Shown in pieces: positions 18,127 through 27,638 of a DNA stretch of 42,209 bases. The DNA is from Pseudolabrys sp. GTDB lineage: Bacteria > Pseudomonadota > Alphaproteobacteria > Rhizobiales > Xanthobacteraceae. A program made the translations under genes and the position numbers. The notes below the pieces were generated by a model. That model saw only the letters and a program-made list of their open reading frames with translations, made no database searches and was not told the origin of the DNA. Positions within the stretch are counted from its first letter, which is position 1; each line of letters opens with the position of its first letter. Location: assembly GCA_022843325.1 (NCBI GenBank), contig JALHNV010000026.1, forward strand, positions 1 through 42,209, in the 5' to 3' direction.

Positions 18127-18990
18127 ATGCGGCGACGTGGTCTTTTCATAGCCATCGCTGGTGCGGTTACCGCGACGTTGGCGGCCGCAGCGCTCGTGAC
18201 CGCCATTGCCGCGCCGAGCTTTCCCCGCCTCGCCGATCGCAGTTCCGGCGCCATCCCCGTCGATGTCGAACTGGTGCTCGCAGTCGACATTTCATATTCC
18301 ATGGACCCGGATGAGCAGGAGTTGCAGCGCGACGGCTATATCCAGGCGCTGACGTCGCGGGAATTCCTCAACGCCGTGCGCGAGGGTGCGCATGGCAAGG
18401 TTGCCGTTACTTATGTCGAATGGGCCGGCGCCACCAATCAGGCGGTCGTGGTGCCGTGGCGGGTGATCGACGGACCTGAGGCCGCCGATGCCGTTGCCGC
18501 GGAAATCGCCCGGGCGCCGTACCGCCGCGCCTCGCGCACGTCGATTTCGGGCGTGCTGCAATTTGCCAAGCCGCTGTTCGACAGCAGCGGTTATCGCGGC
18601 CTGCGCCGGGTCATCGACGTGTCCGGCGACGGCGTCAATAATTCCGGGCCGCTGGTGGCTGTCGTGCGCGATGAGGTGATCGCCGCCGGGATCACCATCA
18701 ACGGCCTGCCGATCATGTACAAGCGCATCAACACCGGCATGATGGATATCGACCAGCTCGACATCTATTACGAGGACTGCGTGATCGGCGGCGCCGGCGC
18801 CTTTGTCATCCCGATCCGCGACCGGTCGAAGTTCGTCGAGGCGACGCGCACCAAGCTGGTGCTGGAAATCGCCGGGCGGCAGCCGGAGGCGCGCGTCATT
18901 CCCGCCAGCGCCGACAAGCCGCGCATCTCCTGCACCATCGGCGAACGGATCTGGCAGGACCGCTGGGGCGGCGGCATGGACTTCAGGTAA
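18127..18990 (+). CDS. DUF1194 domain protein, exported, von Willebrand A-like
   Basis: A 287-residue protein. A basic N-terminus and hydrophobic stretch (about 5-28) give a signal peptide or anchor. The rest is a DUF1194 domain, a vWA-like fold, with the metal-ion site motif DISYSM (about 55-60), a Thr/Ser loop (RTSISGVLQF) and DVSGDGVNNSG as the distal acidic site. Such proteins may bind partners in the periplasm; function is unknown. Cysteines in YYEDC and ISCTIG may form a disulfide. It stands alone, 45 bp after ribB, and ends 3 bp from the convergent methyltransferase gene. Confidence 0.85.
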   Translation: MRRRGLFIAIAGAVTATLAAAALVTAIAAPSFPRLADRSSGAIPVDVELVLAVDISYSMDPDEQELQRDGYIQALTSREFLNAVREGAHGKVAVTYVEWAGATNQAVVVPWRVIDGPEAADAVAAEIARAPYRRASRTSISGVLQFAKPLFDSSGYRGLRRVIDVSGDGVNNSGPLVAVVRDEVIAAGITINGLPIMYKRINTGMMDIDQLDIYYEDCVIGGAGAFVIPIRDRSKFVEATRTKLVLEIAGRQPEARVIPASADKPRISCTIGERIWQDRWGGGMDFR

Positions 18991-18993
18991 AGC

Positions 18994-20235
18994 CTAGCGC
19001 TCGAACTTCGCCACCATCTCGACGTGAAACGAATAGCGGAACTGGTCGACGGCCGTTACGCGCGTCATCCTGTAGCCGCCCTCGACCAGGATGCGGGCAT
19101 CGCGCGCGAAGGTCGTCGCGTCGCAGGACACTGCCACCACCACCGGCACTTTGCTTAAAGCCAGTTCGCGCGCCTGCGCTTCGGCGCCCTGGCGCGGCGG
19201 ATCGAACACCACGGCGTCGAAGACTTTCAGTTCGCTCGCCATCAGCGGCCGGCGGAACAGGTCGCGCGCCTGCGCTTCCACGGGCTTGAGACCCGGCGTG
19301 CTGGAGGCGGCGCGTTCCAGCGCCTTGATGGCCATGCCTTCGCTGTCGGCGGCGGTGACGCGCGCCTTCTCGGCCAGCCGCAGCGCGAAGGTGCCGATGC
19401 CGGAAAAAAGGTCGGCGACGCGCTTGGCCTTGCCGACATGATCGATCACCAGCTTTGCCAGCGCGGCTTCGCCGGCCGCCGTCGCTTGCAGGAAGGCGCC
19501 CGGCGGCAGCGGCACCATGGCGCGCCCGACCTTCAGCACCGGCTGCGACCCCTGCGCCACCAGTTCGCCATGGCGGGTGAGGCGGGCGAGCCGGTGCTGT
19601 GCGGTGAGGTTCGCGAGCAAGGTGGTGCGGCTGGCGTTGAGCGGGCCGGAGCCGCGCACGTCGACGTCCATGCCGGAGTCGGTTTCGGTGAACTGGATGT
19701 CCAGCGGCTTGGCCACCGGCTTGAGGATTTCGGCGATGGCCCAGGCGGCGGGAATAGCGCCCGTCAGTCCCGGCGACAGGATGGGGCACTCATCGATGGC
19801 GACGATCTGGTGGGCGCGCGGCGCGGTGAAGCCGACCTCGAGAATGTCGCGCGCGCCACGCCGGGCATGCAGCGTGGCGCGGCGGCGGCCCTGGCCGTGG
19901 GCGTCGACGATGACCTCATCGACCGGCGCGATCAGGTTGGCGGCGGCCAGTGCTTCCACCACCAGCGAGCGCTTCCACGGCAGATACTCGGCCAGCGACC
20001 AGTGTTGCAAGGCGCAGCCGCCGCAATAGGTGAAGTGCTTGCAGATCGGCGCCGCGCGCTCGCGGACCGGCTGGTCGACGCGCAGCAGATGCCGCCGGTC
20101 GGGATGACCGGGAACGCGATCGACCGTGACCGTTTCGCCGGGCAGCGCGTAGGGCACAAAAGCCGGGCCGACCGGCGTATCGGCGATGCCGTCGCCGCGG
20201 TGGCCGAGGCGCTGGATGGTGAGTTGTTCGGTCAT
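18994..20235 (-). CDS. Class I SAM-dependent RNA m5U methyltransferase (RlmD/RumA family)
   Basis: A 413-residue enzyme of the TrmA/RlmC/RlmD group, which methylates uridine C5 in rRNA or tRNA. A TRAM-like N-terminal domain (1-55) is followed by iron-sulfur ligands C65, C71 and C74 ([10 protein letters not shown]), with a fourth Cys in DECPIL. The SAM-binding motif [13 protein letters not shown] and the nucleophile motif [10 protein letters not shown] are intact. The start at 20235 gives the family N-terminus ([18 protein letters not shown]). It lies 36 bp after the MATE gene on the same strand and 57 residues into the coding region retains normal codon use. The exact target base is not decidable. 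Confidence 0.88.
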   Translation of the reverse strand: MTEQLTIQRLGHRGDGIADTPVGPAFVPYALPGETVTVDRVPGHPDRRHLLRVDQPVRERAAPICKHFTYCGGCALQHWSLAEYLPWKRSLVVEALAAANLIAPVDEVIVDAHGQGRRRATLHARRGARDILEVGFTAPRAHQIVAIDECPILSPGLTGAIPAAWAIAEILKPVAKPLDIQFTETDSGMDVDVRGSGPLNASRTTLLANLTAQHRLARLTRHGELVAQGSQPVLKVGRAMVPLPPGAFLQATAAGEAALAKLVIDHVGKAKRVADLFSGIGTFALRLAEKARVTAADSEGMAIKALERAASSTPGLKPVEAQARDLFRRPLMASELKVFDAVVFDPPRQGAEAQARELALSKVPVVVAVSCDATTFARDARILVEGGYRMTRVTAVDQFRYSFHVEMVAKFER

Positions 20236-20271
20236 GCCCCGCCTGTAGCTCACATCCGCCACCGGCGGCAA

Positions 20272-21702
20272 TCATCGCAGTTCGGCATGGCCCGGCACCG
20301 CCGGCATGTAGCCACGGCGCGTCAGCCGGTTGAAACGCCACACCAGCAGCGTGGCGTAGAGCCCGAGCCCGACGGTGAATCCGATCCAGATCCCTTCCGC
20401 GCCGAGGCCGGCCGGGAACGCCAGCCCGTACGATGCCGTGAAGCCCACCAGCCAGAAGCTGAAGGCGGCGAAGATCATCGGGATCCGCGTGTCGTTGAGG
20501 CCGCGCAGGGCGCCGGCGGCGATCGACTGCACGCCGTCGGCGACAAAGAAGGTGGCGCCGACCATCAGCAGCGCTGCCGCCAGCGCCACCGTTTCGCCAG
20601 CCGAGGCCGCCTCGGCGCCGAGGAACAGCAGCGGGATGATGTGGCGGAAGCTGACGACCACCACCACCATGGTCGCCATGAACAAGGCGCCGAGGCCGAT
20701 GGCGGCAAAGCCGGCGCGCCGTGTACCGGGCGCGTCGTTGCGGCCGACGGCATGGCCGACGCGCACGGTCGCCGCCATCGAAATGCCCATCGGCACCATG
20801 AACAATATGGCCGCGACCTGCAGCGCGATCTGGTGCGCAGCGAGCGCGGTCGTGCCGATCCATCCCATGAGGATCGCGGCGGCGGCGAACAGGCTGTACT
20901 CCAGAAGGAATGAGCCGGCGATCGGCAGGCCGACCAAGATCAGGCGTCCCAGCAGCGGCCAGTCGGCGCGCCAGAAGCGGTTGAGCACGTGGAATTTCCT
21001 AAACGGCCGCTGCGTCGAGGCGACCCAGAAGCCGGCCACGCACATGCCGATGTTCACCAGCGTCGTCGCCACGCCGGCGCCGAGCATTTCCAGCCGCGGC
21101 ATGCCGAAGGCGCCATAGATGAGTGCGTAGGCGAGCAGCGCGTTGACGGGGACCGCGACGATCGTAATCCACAGCGCCGGCTCGGGCCGGTTCACCGCGC
21201 CCATGAAGCCGCGCAGCGCGATGAACCACCAGCCCGGAATGAGACACCAGCTTAAGCCCAGCAGATACTGGCCGGCGAGATAGGCCGTTTCCGGCTGCTG
21301 GCCGAGCGCGAGCAGCAGCATTTCGCCTTGCAACTGCAGCGCCATCAAGGGCACCGCGAGCATCACCGACACCCACAGGCCAACGCGCAGTGCGCGGCGC
21401 ACCATGCGCGGCTGGCGCGCGCCGAAGGCCTGCGCCGCCAGCGGCGCCACTGCCGACACCACGCCCATGCCGAACACGAAGGCGGCGAACAGCAGCGTGT
21501 GCGCCAGCGCCGAGCCCGCCAGTGCGTTCTCGCCGAGATGGCCGATCAGGATGAGATCGACCGTCATCATCGCGATCTGGCCGAGCTGGGTCAGCGCCAT
21601 CGGCAGCGCGAGCCTGATCGTGCCGATGGTCTCGGCACGCCAGACGCGCGGTGCTGCCGGCGCGGCGACGCCGGGAGCGAGGGGGGAATCCTGAAGGGTC
21701 AT
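20272..21702 (-). CDS. MATE family multidrug efflux transporter
   Basis: A 476-residue inner-membrane transporter with about 12 hydrophobic segments, using a Na+ or H+ gradient to export cationic compounds. The N-terminal repeat shows TIRLALPMALTQLGQIAMMT and DLILIGHLGENALAGSALA, hallmark NorM-like sequence; the second half repeats the pattern (LLGRLILVGLPIAGSFLLEY). The start is the ATG at 21702, with an in-frame alternative at 21738 that adds basic, unconserved residues. It is the upstream gene of a likely two-gene unit with the RNA methyltransferase. Substrates are unknown. Confidence 0.9.
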   Translation of the reverse strand: MTLQDSPLAPGVAAPAAPRVWRAETIGTIRLALPMALTQLGQIAMMTVDLILIGHLGENALAGSALAHTLLFAAFVFGMGVVSAVAPLAAQAFGARQPRMVRRALRVGLWVSVMLAVPLMALQLQGEMLLLALGQQPETAYLAGQYLLGLSWCLIPGWWFIALRGFMGAVNRPEPALWITIVAVPVNALLAYALIYGAFGMPRLEMLGAGVATTLVNIGMCVAGFWVASTQRPFRKFHVLNRFWRADWPLLGRLILVGLPIAGSFLLEYSLFAAAAILMGWIGTTALAAHQIALQVAAILFMVPMGISMAATVRVGHAVGRNDAPGTRRAGFAAIGLGALFMATMVVVVVSFRHIIPLLFLGAEAASAGETVALAAALLMVGATFFVADGVQSIAAGALRGLNDTRIPMIFAAFSFWLVGFTASYGLAFPAGLGAEGIWIGFTVGLGLYATLLVWRFNRLTRRGYMPAVPGHAELR

Positions 21703-21880
21703 GCGCCGGCACCTTAGACGGTGGTGTGGCCGCACCAAGGCTCAATGCGGTCCGCCGCTCTTTGGCAGGGAGGCGTGGCGTTGCGGGCACACGTATCAGG
21801 GCGGTTTGTAGGGGAGATCGTGTTTGCTGATGACCGATCGCCGGGCTTCAACGGATGGCGGATCATGGTACACTGCCGCC

Positions 21881-22132
21881 ATGACCATCACCCTCAGCCC
21901 CGACCAGATGCGCTGGGCCGAAGCCGCCGTCGCGGCCGGACAGTATGCGTCGGTCGAGGAGGCGGTACGCATGGCGGTCGACGGATTGATGGCCGATTCG
22001 ATTGGCGACCTCGGTTGGGCCAAGCCTTATCTTGACGAGGCGCGGGCCGATATTGCGGCGGGTCGCGTGGTTGATGGCGATGAGTTTCTGGCCCGCCTCG
22101 ACCAGGGCATCAAGGCGCTTCGATCGCGATGA
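21881..22132 (+). CDS. parD: ParD-type antitoxin
   Basis: An 83-residue ribbon-helix-helix protein. The N-terminal strand MTITLSPDQ and helices through VEEAVRMAVDGLM form the DNA-binding domain; the C-terminal part (about 45-83, DIAAGRVVDGDEFLARLDQG) is the usual toxin-wrapping tail. ParD antitoxins block ParE and repress their operon. The ATG at 21881 is preferred over an upstream ATG because it begins the RHH strand. Its stop overlaps the toxin start (ATGA). Confidence 0.88.
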   Translation: MTITLSPDQMRWAEAAVAAGQYASVEEAVRMAVDGLMADSIGDLGWAKPYLDEARADIAAGRVVDGDEFLARLDQGIKALRSR

Positions 22133-22434
22133 CGCGGTTTCTTCTTTCTGAAGAAGCCGAGTTCGATATTGCCGACATCCTCAACTATCTACACCGCGAA
22201 GCGGGTGCTCCCGTTGCCGAGCGCTATCGGCAGTACATCGGCGAGACGATCCGGAACGTTCGAATGTTCCCGAACAGCGGTGCGCCGCGCCCCCACCTGG
22301 GACCGCATTTGCGCATTGCAGTCGTCGCGCCGTATGTCCTGTTCTACGACTACGATGAAGAGGGCGATCTGCTGACATTGATTCGCGTTCTTCATGGCAG
22401 AGCCGATGCTGCGGCCAAGCTGGCCGAACGCTAG
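22129..22434 (+). CDS. parE: ParE/RelE-superfamily toxin
   Basis: A 101-residue toxin. TRFLLSEEAEFDIADILNYL, then the RNVRMFPNSGAPRPHLGPHL segment and VLFYDYDEEGDLLTLIRVLH, are the family layout; ParE proteins poison DNA gyrase, while RelE relatives cut mRNA. The HGRAD near the C-terminus is typical of ParE. Four-base overlap with parD couples translation. Its last four bases overlap the end of the convergent tlyA gene, so the pair is tightly lodged against core genes. Confidence 0.9.
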   Translation: MTRFLLSEEAEFDIADILNYLHREAGAPVAERYRQYIGETIRNVRMFPNSGAPRPHLGPHLRIAVVAPYVLFYDYDEEGDLLTLIRVLHGRADAAAKLAER

Positions 22435-23177
22435 CTCTGTCGCTGCGCCCCCAGCAGAAACTCGACATTGCCATCGCCGCCTTCGATCGGCGACGGCATG
22501 ACGCCGAGAACGCGCCAGCCGAGTGTATCTGTGAAAGCTGTGATGTCGTCGCATACCGCCGCGTGGACGGCGGCGTCGCGCACCACGCCTTTCTTGACGG
22601 CCTGGCGGCCGGCCTCGAACTGCGGCTTGATCAGCGTCACGAGTTGCGCCGGTGTTGTCGCCAGCGCGAGTGCCGCGGGCAGCACCAGCTTCAGCGAGAT
22701 GAAGCTGACGTCGATCACGATCAGATCGGGCGGTTCGCCGAGCTGCGCCGCGGTGAGGGTGCGGATGTCGGTGCGCTCCAGCGATACCAGCCCGGGCCGT
22801 CCTTGCAGCGACGGATGCAGTTGCCCGTGGCCGACATCGACCGCGGTGACGCGCGCGGCGCCGCGGTCGAGCAGCACCTGCGCGAAACCGCCGGTCGAGG
22901 CGCCGACGTCGAGGCAGACGCGGCCCTTCGGATCGATTTTGAAATGATCGAGCGCAGCCGCGAGCTTGAGCCCGCCGCGCGACACGTAAGGGTGTGCGGG
23001 GCTCGCGTCGATCGCCGCGTCGGCGGCGACCTCCTCCGAGGCCTTGGCGACAATCCTGCCGCCCGCTTTGACAAGCCCCGCGGCGATGGCCTCCTGCGCC
23101 CGCGCGCGGCTGTCGAACAGCCCGCGCTCGACGAGCAGGCGGTCGATGCGGACGCGGGGAGGGGGCAGGCTTTTCAT
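22431..23177 (-). CDS. tlyA: TlyA family rRNA 2'-O-methyltransferase (hemolysin A-like)
   Basis: A 248-residue protein: an S4 RNA-binding domain (about 8-65, RIDRLLVERGLFDSRARAQE) then a FtsJ-like methyltransferase domain. The SAM site reads CLDVGASTGGFAQVLL (about 88-103), and later catalytic-type residues lie in DVSFISLKLVLP and LIKPQFEAG. TlyA of mycobacteria methylates 16S and 23S rRNA and determines capreomycin sensitivity; hemolysin naming is historical. It lies downstream of dxs on the same strand, an order typical of alphaproteobacteria, with a repeat at 23182-23270 between. Confidence 0.92.
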   Translation of the reverse strand: MKSLPPPRVRIDRLLVERGLFDSRARAQEAIAAGLVKAGGRIVAKASEEVAADAAIDASPAHPYVSRGGLKLAAALDHFKIDPKGRVCLDVGASTGGFAQVLLDRGAARVTAVDVGHGQLHPSLQGRPGLVSLERTDIRTLTAAQLGEPPDLIVIDVSFISLKLVLPAALALATTPAQLVTLIKPQFEAGRQAVKKGVVRDAAVHAAVCDDITAFTDTLGWRVLGVMPSPIEGGDGNVEFLLGAQRQS

Positions 23178-23181
23178 TCTT

Positions 23182-23270
23182 CGTCATGGCCGGGCTTGTC
23201 CCGGCCATCCACGTCTAGACATAGGCAGAAAGCAAGTCGTGGATGCCCGGCACAAGGCCGGGCATGACGG
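23182..23270. repeat. Two-armed intergenic palindromic repeat
   Basis: Left arm CGTCATGGCCGGGCTTGTCC and right arm GGCACAAGGCCGGGCATGAC are inverted copies, each with an internal hairpin (GGCCGGG...CCCGGCC on the left, GCCCGG...CCGGGC on the right). The type is common between genes in Bradyrhizobium relatives. It separates dxs from tlyA. Confidence 0.7.
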
Positions 23271-23292
23271 CTGAATATATTGCGGCGTTGAC

Positions 23293-25215
23293 CTACGCCA
23301 GCTTCACCGTTTCGGCGGCGGCGTCCTTGCCGAGCGCCTCGAACACCTTGGCGACGATGGCGCGGGCGTCGAGACCGGCGGTGGCATACATCGCGGCCGG
23401 CGTATCCTGGTCGATGAAGGTGTCGGGCAACACCATCGTCCGCATCTTCAGGCCGCGGTCGAACACGCCGTTGTCGGCGAGCGCCTGCATCACATAGGAG
23501 CCGAAGCCGCCGACCGAGCCTTCCTCGATGGTCACCAGCACTTCGTGGTCACGCGCCAGCCGCAGGATCAGATCGACGTCGAGCGGCTTGGCGAAGCGCG
23601 CGTCGGCCACCGTGGTCGACAGGCCGAGGGCGCCCAGTTCCTTGGCCGCCTTCAGGCATTCGCCGAGCCGGCCGCCATACGACAGCAGCGCCACCTTGTG
23701 GCCCTGCTGCACGATGCGGCCCTTGCCGATGTCCAGCACCACGCCTCCGGCCGGCATGGCAACGCCGAGCCCTTCGCCGCGCGGATAACGCAACGCCGAT
23801 GGCCGGTCGTCGATGGCGACCTGCGTCGCCACCATGTGCGCCAGTTCGGCCTCGTCGGCCGCCGCCATCAGCACGAAATTGGGCAGGCAGCCGAGATAGG
23901 CGACGTCGAAGGCGCCGGCATGGGTTGGCCCATCGGCGCCGACCAGGCCGGCGCGGTCGATGGCAAAGCGCACCGGCAGACTCTGGATGGCGACGTCGTG
24001 CACCACCTGGTCATAGGCGCGTTGCAGGAAGGTCGAGTAGATCGCGACGAACGGCTTGTAGCCCTCGGTCGCCAGACCCGCGGCGAAGGTCACCGCATGC
24101 TGCTCGGCGATGCCGACGTCGAAGCAGCGGGCCGGGAATTCGTTCTGAAACAGATCGAGACCGGTGCCGGACGGCATCGCCGCGGTGATGGCGACGATCT
24201 TGTCGTCCTTGCGCGCCTCGGCGAGCAAAGCATCGGCGAACACCTTGGTGTATTGCGGCGCGCCGCCTTTGGACTTGGTCTGTGTGCCGGTGGCGACGTC
24301 GAACTTGACCACGCCATGATACTTGTCGGCGGAGGTTTCCGCCGGCGCATAGCCTTTGCCCTTCTGCGTGACGACGTGCACCAGGATCGGTCCGATCTCG
24401 GCATCGCGTACGTTGCGCAGAACCGGTAGCAGATGATCGAGGTTATGGCCGTCGATCGGGCCGCAATAATAGAAGCCAAGCTCCTCGAACAGCGTGCCGC
24501 CCATGACGTAGCCGCGGGCGTGCTCGACGGCGCGGGTGATGGCGCGGTCGAGCCGCTTCGGCAGATGATTGGTGAGCTGCTTGCCGACATCGCGCAGCTT
24601 CAGATAGGTGCGGCCGGAGCCGAGCCGCGCCAGGTAGGCGGACATGGCGCCGACCGGCGGCGCAATCGACATGTCGTTGTCGTTGAGGATGACGATCAGG
24701 CGCTCGTTGCGCGCGCCGGCGTTGTTCATGGCCTCGTAGGCCATGCCGGCCGACATGGCGCCATCGCCGATGACGGCGATGACGTTGTTCTTGTCGCCCT
24801 TGAGGTCGCGCGCCACCGCCATGCCAAGGCCGGCGGAAATCGACGTCGAGGAATGCGCGGCGCCGAACGGATCGTATTCGCTCTCGGCGCGCTTGGTGAA
24901 ACCGGACAAGCCGCCGCCCTGGCGCAGCGTGCGGATGCGGTCGCGCCGGCCGGTCAGGATCTTGTGCGGATAGCTCTGGTGGCCGACGTCCCAGATCAGC
25001 CGGTCGGCCGGGGTGTCGAACACCGCGTGCAGGGCGACCGTCAGTTCGACCACGCCGAGGCCGGCGCCGAGATGGCCGCCGGTGTTGGCGACGGCGTCGA
25101 TGGTCTCGTGCCGCAATTCGTCGGCCAGCGCGCGCAGCTGCTCCGCCGACAGGTTCTTGAGGTCGAGCGGCAGGTGCACACGGTCGAGCAGCGGCGTCTT
25201 GGAAGCCTCGGTCAA
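23293..25215 (-). CDS. dxs: 1-deoxy-D-xylulose-5-phosphate synthase
   Basis: A 640-residue thiamine-diphosphate enzyme joining pyruvate and glyceraldehyde 3-phosphate in the first step of the MEP isoprenoid pathway. Features: N-terminal [20 protein letters not shown], the ThDP/metal motif [18 protein letters not shown] (about 151-168), the central transketolase domain with [15 protein letters not shown] (about 421-435), and a C-terminal domain ending [13 protein letters not shown]. The length is normal. It is in a minus-strand series with xseB upstream and tlyA downstream. Confidence 0.97.
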   Translation of the reverse strand: MTEASKTPLLDRVHLPLDLKNLSAEQLRALADELRHETIDAVANTGGHLGAGLGVVELTVALHAVFDTPADRLIWDVGHQSYPHKILTGRRDRIRTLRQGGGLSGFTKRAESEYDPFGAAHSSTSISAGLGMAVARDLKGDKNNVIAVIGDGAMSAGMAYEAMNNAGARNERLIVILNDNDMSIAPPVGAMSAYLARLGSGRTYLKLRDVGKQLTNHLPKRLDRAITRAVEHARGYVMGGTLFEELGFYYCGPIDGHNLDHLLPVLRNVRDAEIGPILVHVVTQKGKGYAPAETSADKYHGVVKFDVATGTQTKSKGGAPQYTKVFADALLAEARKDDKIVAITAAMPSGTGLDLFQNEFPARCFDVGIAEQHAVTFAAGLATEGYKPFVAIYSTFLQRAYDQVVHDVAIQSLPVRFAIDRAGLVGADGPTHAGAFDVAYLGCLPNFVLMAAADEAELAHMVATQVAIDDRPSALRYPRGEGLGVAMPAGGVVLDIGKGRIVQQGHKVALLSYGGRLGECLKAAKELGALGLSTTVADARFAKPLDVDLILRLARDHEVLVTIEEGSVGGFGSYVMQALADNGVFDRGLKMRTMVLPDTFIDQDTPAAMYATAGLDARAIVAKVFEALGKDAAAETVKLA

Positions 25216-25320
25216 ATCCCACTCCGAAACGGTCTTGAGGCCCGGGTTCGGGCCGCGCCAGCCGCATCCGGCCAGGCTCAGGTGGCTTACACCAGATAGG
25301 CGGGGGCGGGCAATTCGCCA

Positions 25321-26535
25321 CTAATGATTGGATGTTCCCGTCTCGGCGGCCATCGCGGCGATGGCCTTGGCCGGCGCGGTCGCCCGGGTCATCAGATCGA
25401 CCGGCCCGCAGCAGATCAGATAGTAGTCGTAGGCCGCCCCGAGCCGTTCGTTGGCAGAAAGGAACTGAAAGTGGGCGGTAAAGAAGCGCCAGCGCCGGCG
25501 CCGGAACGTGCCGTCGGTCCACAGATCGCGGAAACTGATGGCGACGACGGTCGGATTGATCCGCCCGGCGGCCGGCGCGAGGCCGTGGCCGGCGACAGGG
25601 TCGAACGGCCAGAAATTCATGACGTCATGGCGCGACTGGTAATCGACCCAGTCGATGTCGGGCGACTGCGCCAGCCGTTGCAGGCGGTCGCGAAACCATT
25701 GCGCTTTCGGATGGAAGCCGACGATCGGCAGATTGGCGCCGAGCGTGAGCAGGCGCACGCGCGGTCCGTGGCGGCCGAGGCCGGGGTCGCGCGCCAGCGC
25801 CCGGTCGAGCACATCGGCGGCGAGGAACGAGCCGGAGCTGTGGCCGACCACGATCACCTCGTCGGCGTCGCTGCGCGCCACCGCATCGGCGACATAGCCG
25901 GCGAACGTCGCCATGCGTTCGTCCCAGTCCGGCCGCTGGCGGTGGGCGAAGCGGTCGGTCGCCACCACGTCGTCGCACAGATACAGCAGATAGGTCCGCG
26001 ACTCTGTGAGCCAGAGCAGCGAGCCGAACGAACCGATGGCGGCGACGAGGCCGACCATGGTCGGAACTGGCACCGGCGCGCCGAGCGCGGCCACAAGCTT
26101 CGACGCCAGGATGCCGATGGCGGCGCCGCAGGCCAGCCACAGCGTCATCAGCAGCGGTGTGTACAGGGTGAAAAGTCCGAAGCGCCAGTGTGCCTTCAGA
26201 ATGCGGACGATGACGCCATTCAACAAAGCCCGGATGGTCGCGGCGTACATATGCGCGATCTTCCACCACGCCGGACGGGCGAAGTCCTGGCGAATGATGT
26301 CTTCCCAGCGCAGGAATTGATAACGCGTCTCGACCTGCCAGCCGTCGCCCTGTGTGGTCACGTCCCACGCCGTGATGAACCGTTTGGGGTCGTGCTGCGC
26401 GCCGCTGATCGTGCCGGTCAGGCCGTACAGTTCGCAGGTGCGGCGGAATTCGCGCCGGAACATGCGGTAATATTCGGCGATGCCGCGCGGATCGTAGCCC
26501 TGGACGTAGATGACGGTGCGGCGGCGGATCTGCAC
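25321..26535 (-). CDS. Membrane-linked alpha/beta-hydrolase-like protein of unknown function
   Basis: A 404-residue protein. TVIYVQGYDPRGIAEYYRMF (8-27) opens a hydrolase-like fold; two hydrophobic segments near 122-142 and 155-178 (LYTPLLMTLWLACGAAIGIL; MVGLVAAIGSFGSLLWL) form a membrane hairpin. Downstream, VIVVGHSSGSFLAADVL contains the nucleophile elbow G-H-S-S-G with a probable catalytic Ser near 243; an acidic residue and His are plausible in MNFWPFDPVAGHG. The start is a GTG at 26535, 9 bp after the xseB stop. I do not recognise a named family. Lying between xseB and dxs, it may be cotranscribed, but a functional link is not evident. Confidence 0.7.
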   Translation of the reverse strand: MQIRRRTVIYVQGYDPRGIAEYYRMFRREFRRTCELYGLTGTISGAQHDPKRFITAWDVTTQGDGWQVETRYQFLRWEDIIRQDFARPAWWKIAHMYAATIRALLNGVIVRILKAHWRFGLFTLYTPLLMTLWLACGAAIGILASKLVAALGAPVPVPTMVGLVAAIGSFGSLLWLTESRTYLLYLCDDVVATDRFAHRQRPDWDERMATFAGYVADAVARSDADEVIVVGHSSGSFLAADVLDRALARDPGLGRHGPRVRLLTLGANLPIVGFHPKAQWFRDRLQRLAQSPDIDWVDYQSRHDVMNFWPFDPVAGHGLAPAAGRINPTVVAISFRDLWTDGTFRRRRWRFFTAHFQFLSANERLGAAYDYYLICCGPVDLMTRATAPAKAIAAMAAETGTSNH

Positions 26536-26544
26536 CCGGCGCCG

Positions 26545-26796
26545 TCAGTCGACGTCGAGCGGTTCGCTGCCGGTCGGGCGGCCCGAGGCATCGAGCGTGA
26601 TCTTCTCGACGCGGGCTTCGGCCTGGCGCAGCAGCTCCTCGCAGCGCTTCTTCAGCACTTCGCCGCGCTCATAGATCGCCACCGACTCCTCGAGCGGCAC
26701 CTTGCCTTCTTCCAGCCGCTTGACGATCGATTCAAGTTCCTCGATCGCGCGCTCGAACGGCATCTTGGTGACGTCGGTGTTGTTCTTTTCAACCAT
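26545..26796 (-). CDS. xseB: Exodeoxyribonuclease VII small subunit
   Basis: An 83-residue protein. [20 protein letters not shown] and [20 protein letters not shown] are the conserved helical hairpin through which several small subunits bind one XseA. The enzyme degrades single-stranded DNA in both directions and supports mismatch repair. The C-terminal tail ([15 protein letters not shown]) is lineage-specific. xseA is not in this window. It precedes the hydrolase-like gene by 9 bp and dxs beyond. Confidence 0.95.
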   Translation of the reverse strand: MVEKNNTDVTKMPFERAIEELESIVKRLEEGKVPLEESVAIYERGEVLKKRCEELLRQAEARVEKITLDASGRPTGSEPLDVD

Positions 26797-26853
26797 GGTG
26801 CTTTCCGGCTCGATTCGTGGCGGCCATCCTAGGCGAGGATGGCCGGTAAAGCA

Positions 26854-27636
26854 TTAGCGGGTTCGCGCCTGCTGCCAGCGCCAGCCCATAGCGGCGAGGA
26901 TCAGGCCGCGCGGCAACAGCCGCGGCAGCAACGTGGCGATGCGATTGAGTTTGCCCGGCACCACGACGCGGTGACCGCCCATGAAGCCGTCAAAACCCTG
27001 CTGCGCGACCTCGTCGACGGGGCAGCGCAGAAAAGCCGGGAAATAGCGCTGCGGCACGCCGGCGCGGCGGTTGAATTCGGTGTCGACCGGCCCCGGACAC
27101 AGCACGCAAACGCGCACGCCGTCGTCCTTAAGCTCCTGGTGCAGGCTCTCGGTCAGCGACAGCACGTAGGCCTTGGTGGCGTGATAGACGGCCATGCCGG
27201 GGCCGGGCTGGAAGGCGGCCACCGACGCGACATTGAGAATGCCGCCGCGGTTCCGCTTGATGCTGTCGAGAAAACGCAGCGACAGGTCGGTCAGCGCCCG
27301 GGTGTTGAGATCGATCATGGCGAGCGTTTCGCCGCGGTTGCTTGTTGCCGCGTCGCCGAGCAGCCCGAAGCCGGCATTGTTGACGACAAACGCCGGCTCA
27401 AGATCAAGAGCGCGCATGGCATCCGCCAGTTGCGCCGCGCCGTCCGCCGCGCCGAGGTCGGCGGCGATGACATGCGGACGCGGTTGGCCGGCCTTGGCAA
27501 TGTCGTCGGCGAGGGCGTTGAGTTGCGCCTCGCGCCGCGCGGTCAGCACCAGTGTGTGGCCGTGCTGCGCAAAGACGCGGGCGAGCGCCGCGCCGATGCC
27601 GGCCGACGCGCCGGTGATCAGGCAGACCGGTTGCAT
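26854..27636 (-). CDS. SDR family NAD(P)-dependent oxidoreductase
   Basis: A 260-residue classical SDR. TGASAGIGAALARVF (8-22) binds the cofactor, VVNNAGFG marks the fold, and NVASVAAFQPGPGMAVYHATK holds the catalytic Ser, Tyr and Lys. The C-terminal QRYFPAFLRCPVDEVAQQGF and the basic end VLPRLLPRGLILAAMGWRW recall the DltE-like group of SDRs, in which the C-terminus may touch the membrane. It starts 2 bp after the HDAC stop, so these two are almost certainly cotranscribed. Substrate unknown. Confidence 0.85.
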   Translation of the reverse strand: MQPVCLITGASAGIGAALARVFAQHGHTLVLTARREAQLNALADDIAKAGQPRPHVIAADLGAADGAAQLADAMRALDLEPAFVVNNAGFGLLGDAATSNRGETLAMIDLNTRALTDLSLRFLDSIKRNRGGILNVASVAAFQPGPGMAVYHATKAYVLSLTESLHQELKDDGVRVCVLCPGPVDTEFNRRAGVPQRYFPAFLRCPVDEVAQQGFDGFMGGHRVVVPGKLNRIATLLPRLLPRGLILAAMGWRWQQARTR

Positions 27637-27638
27637 GC

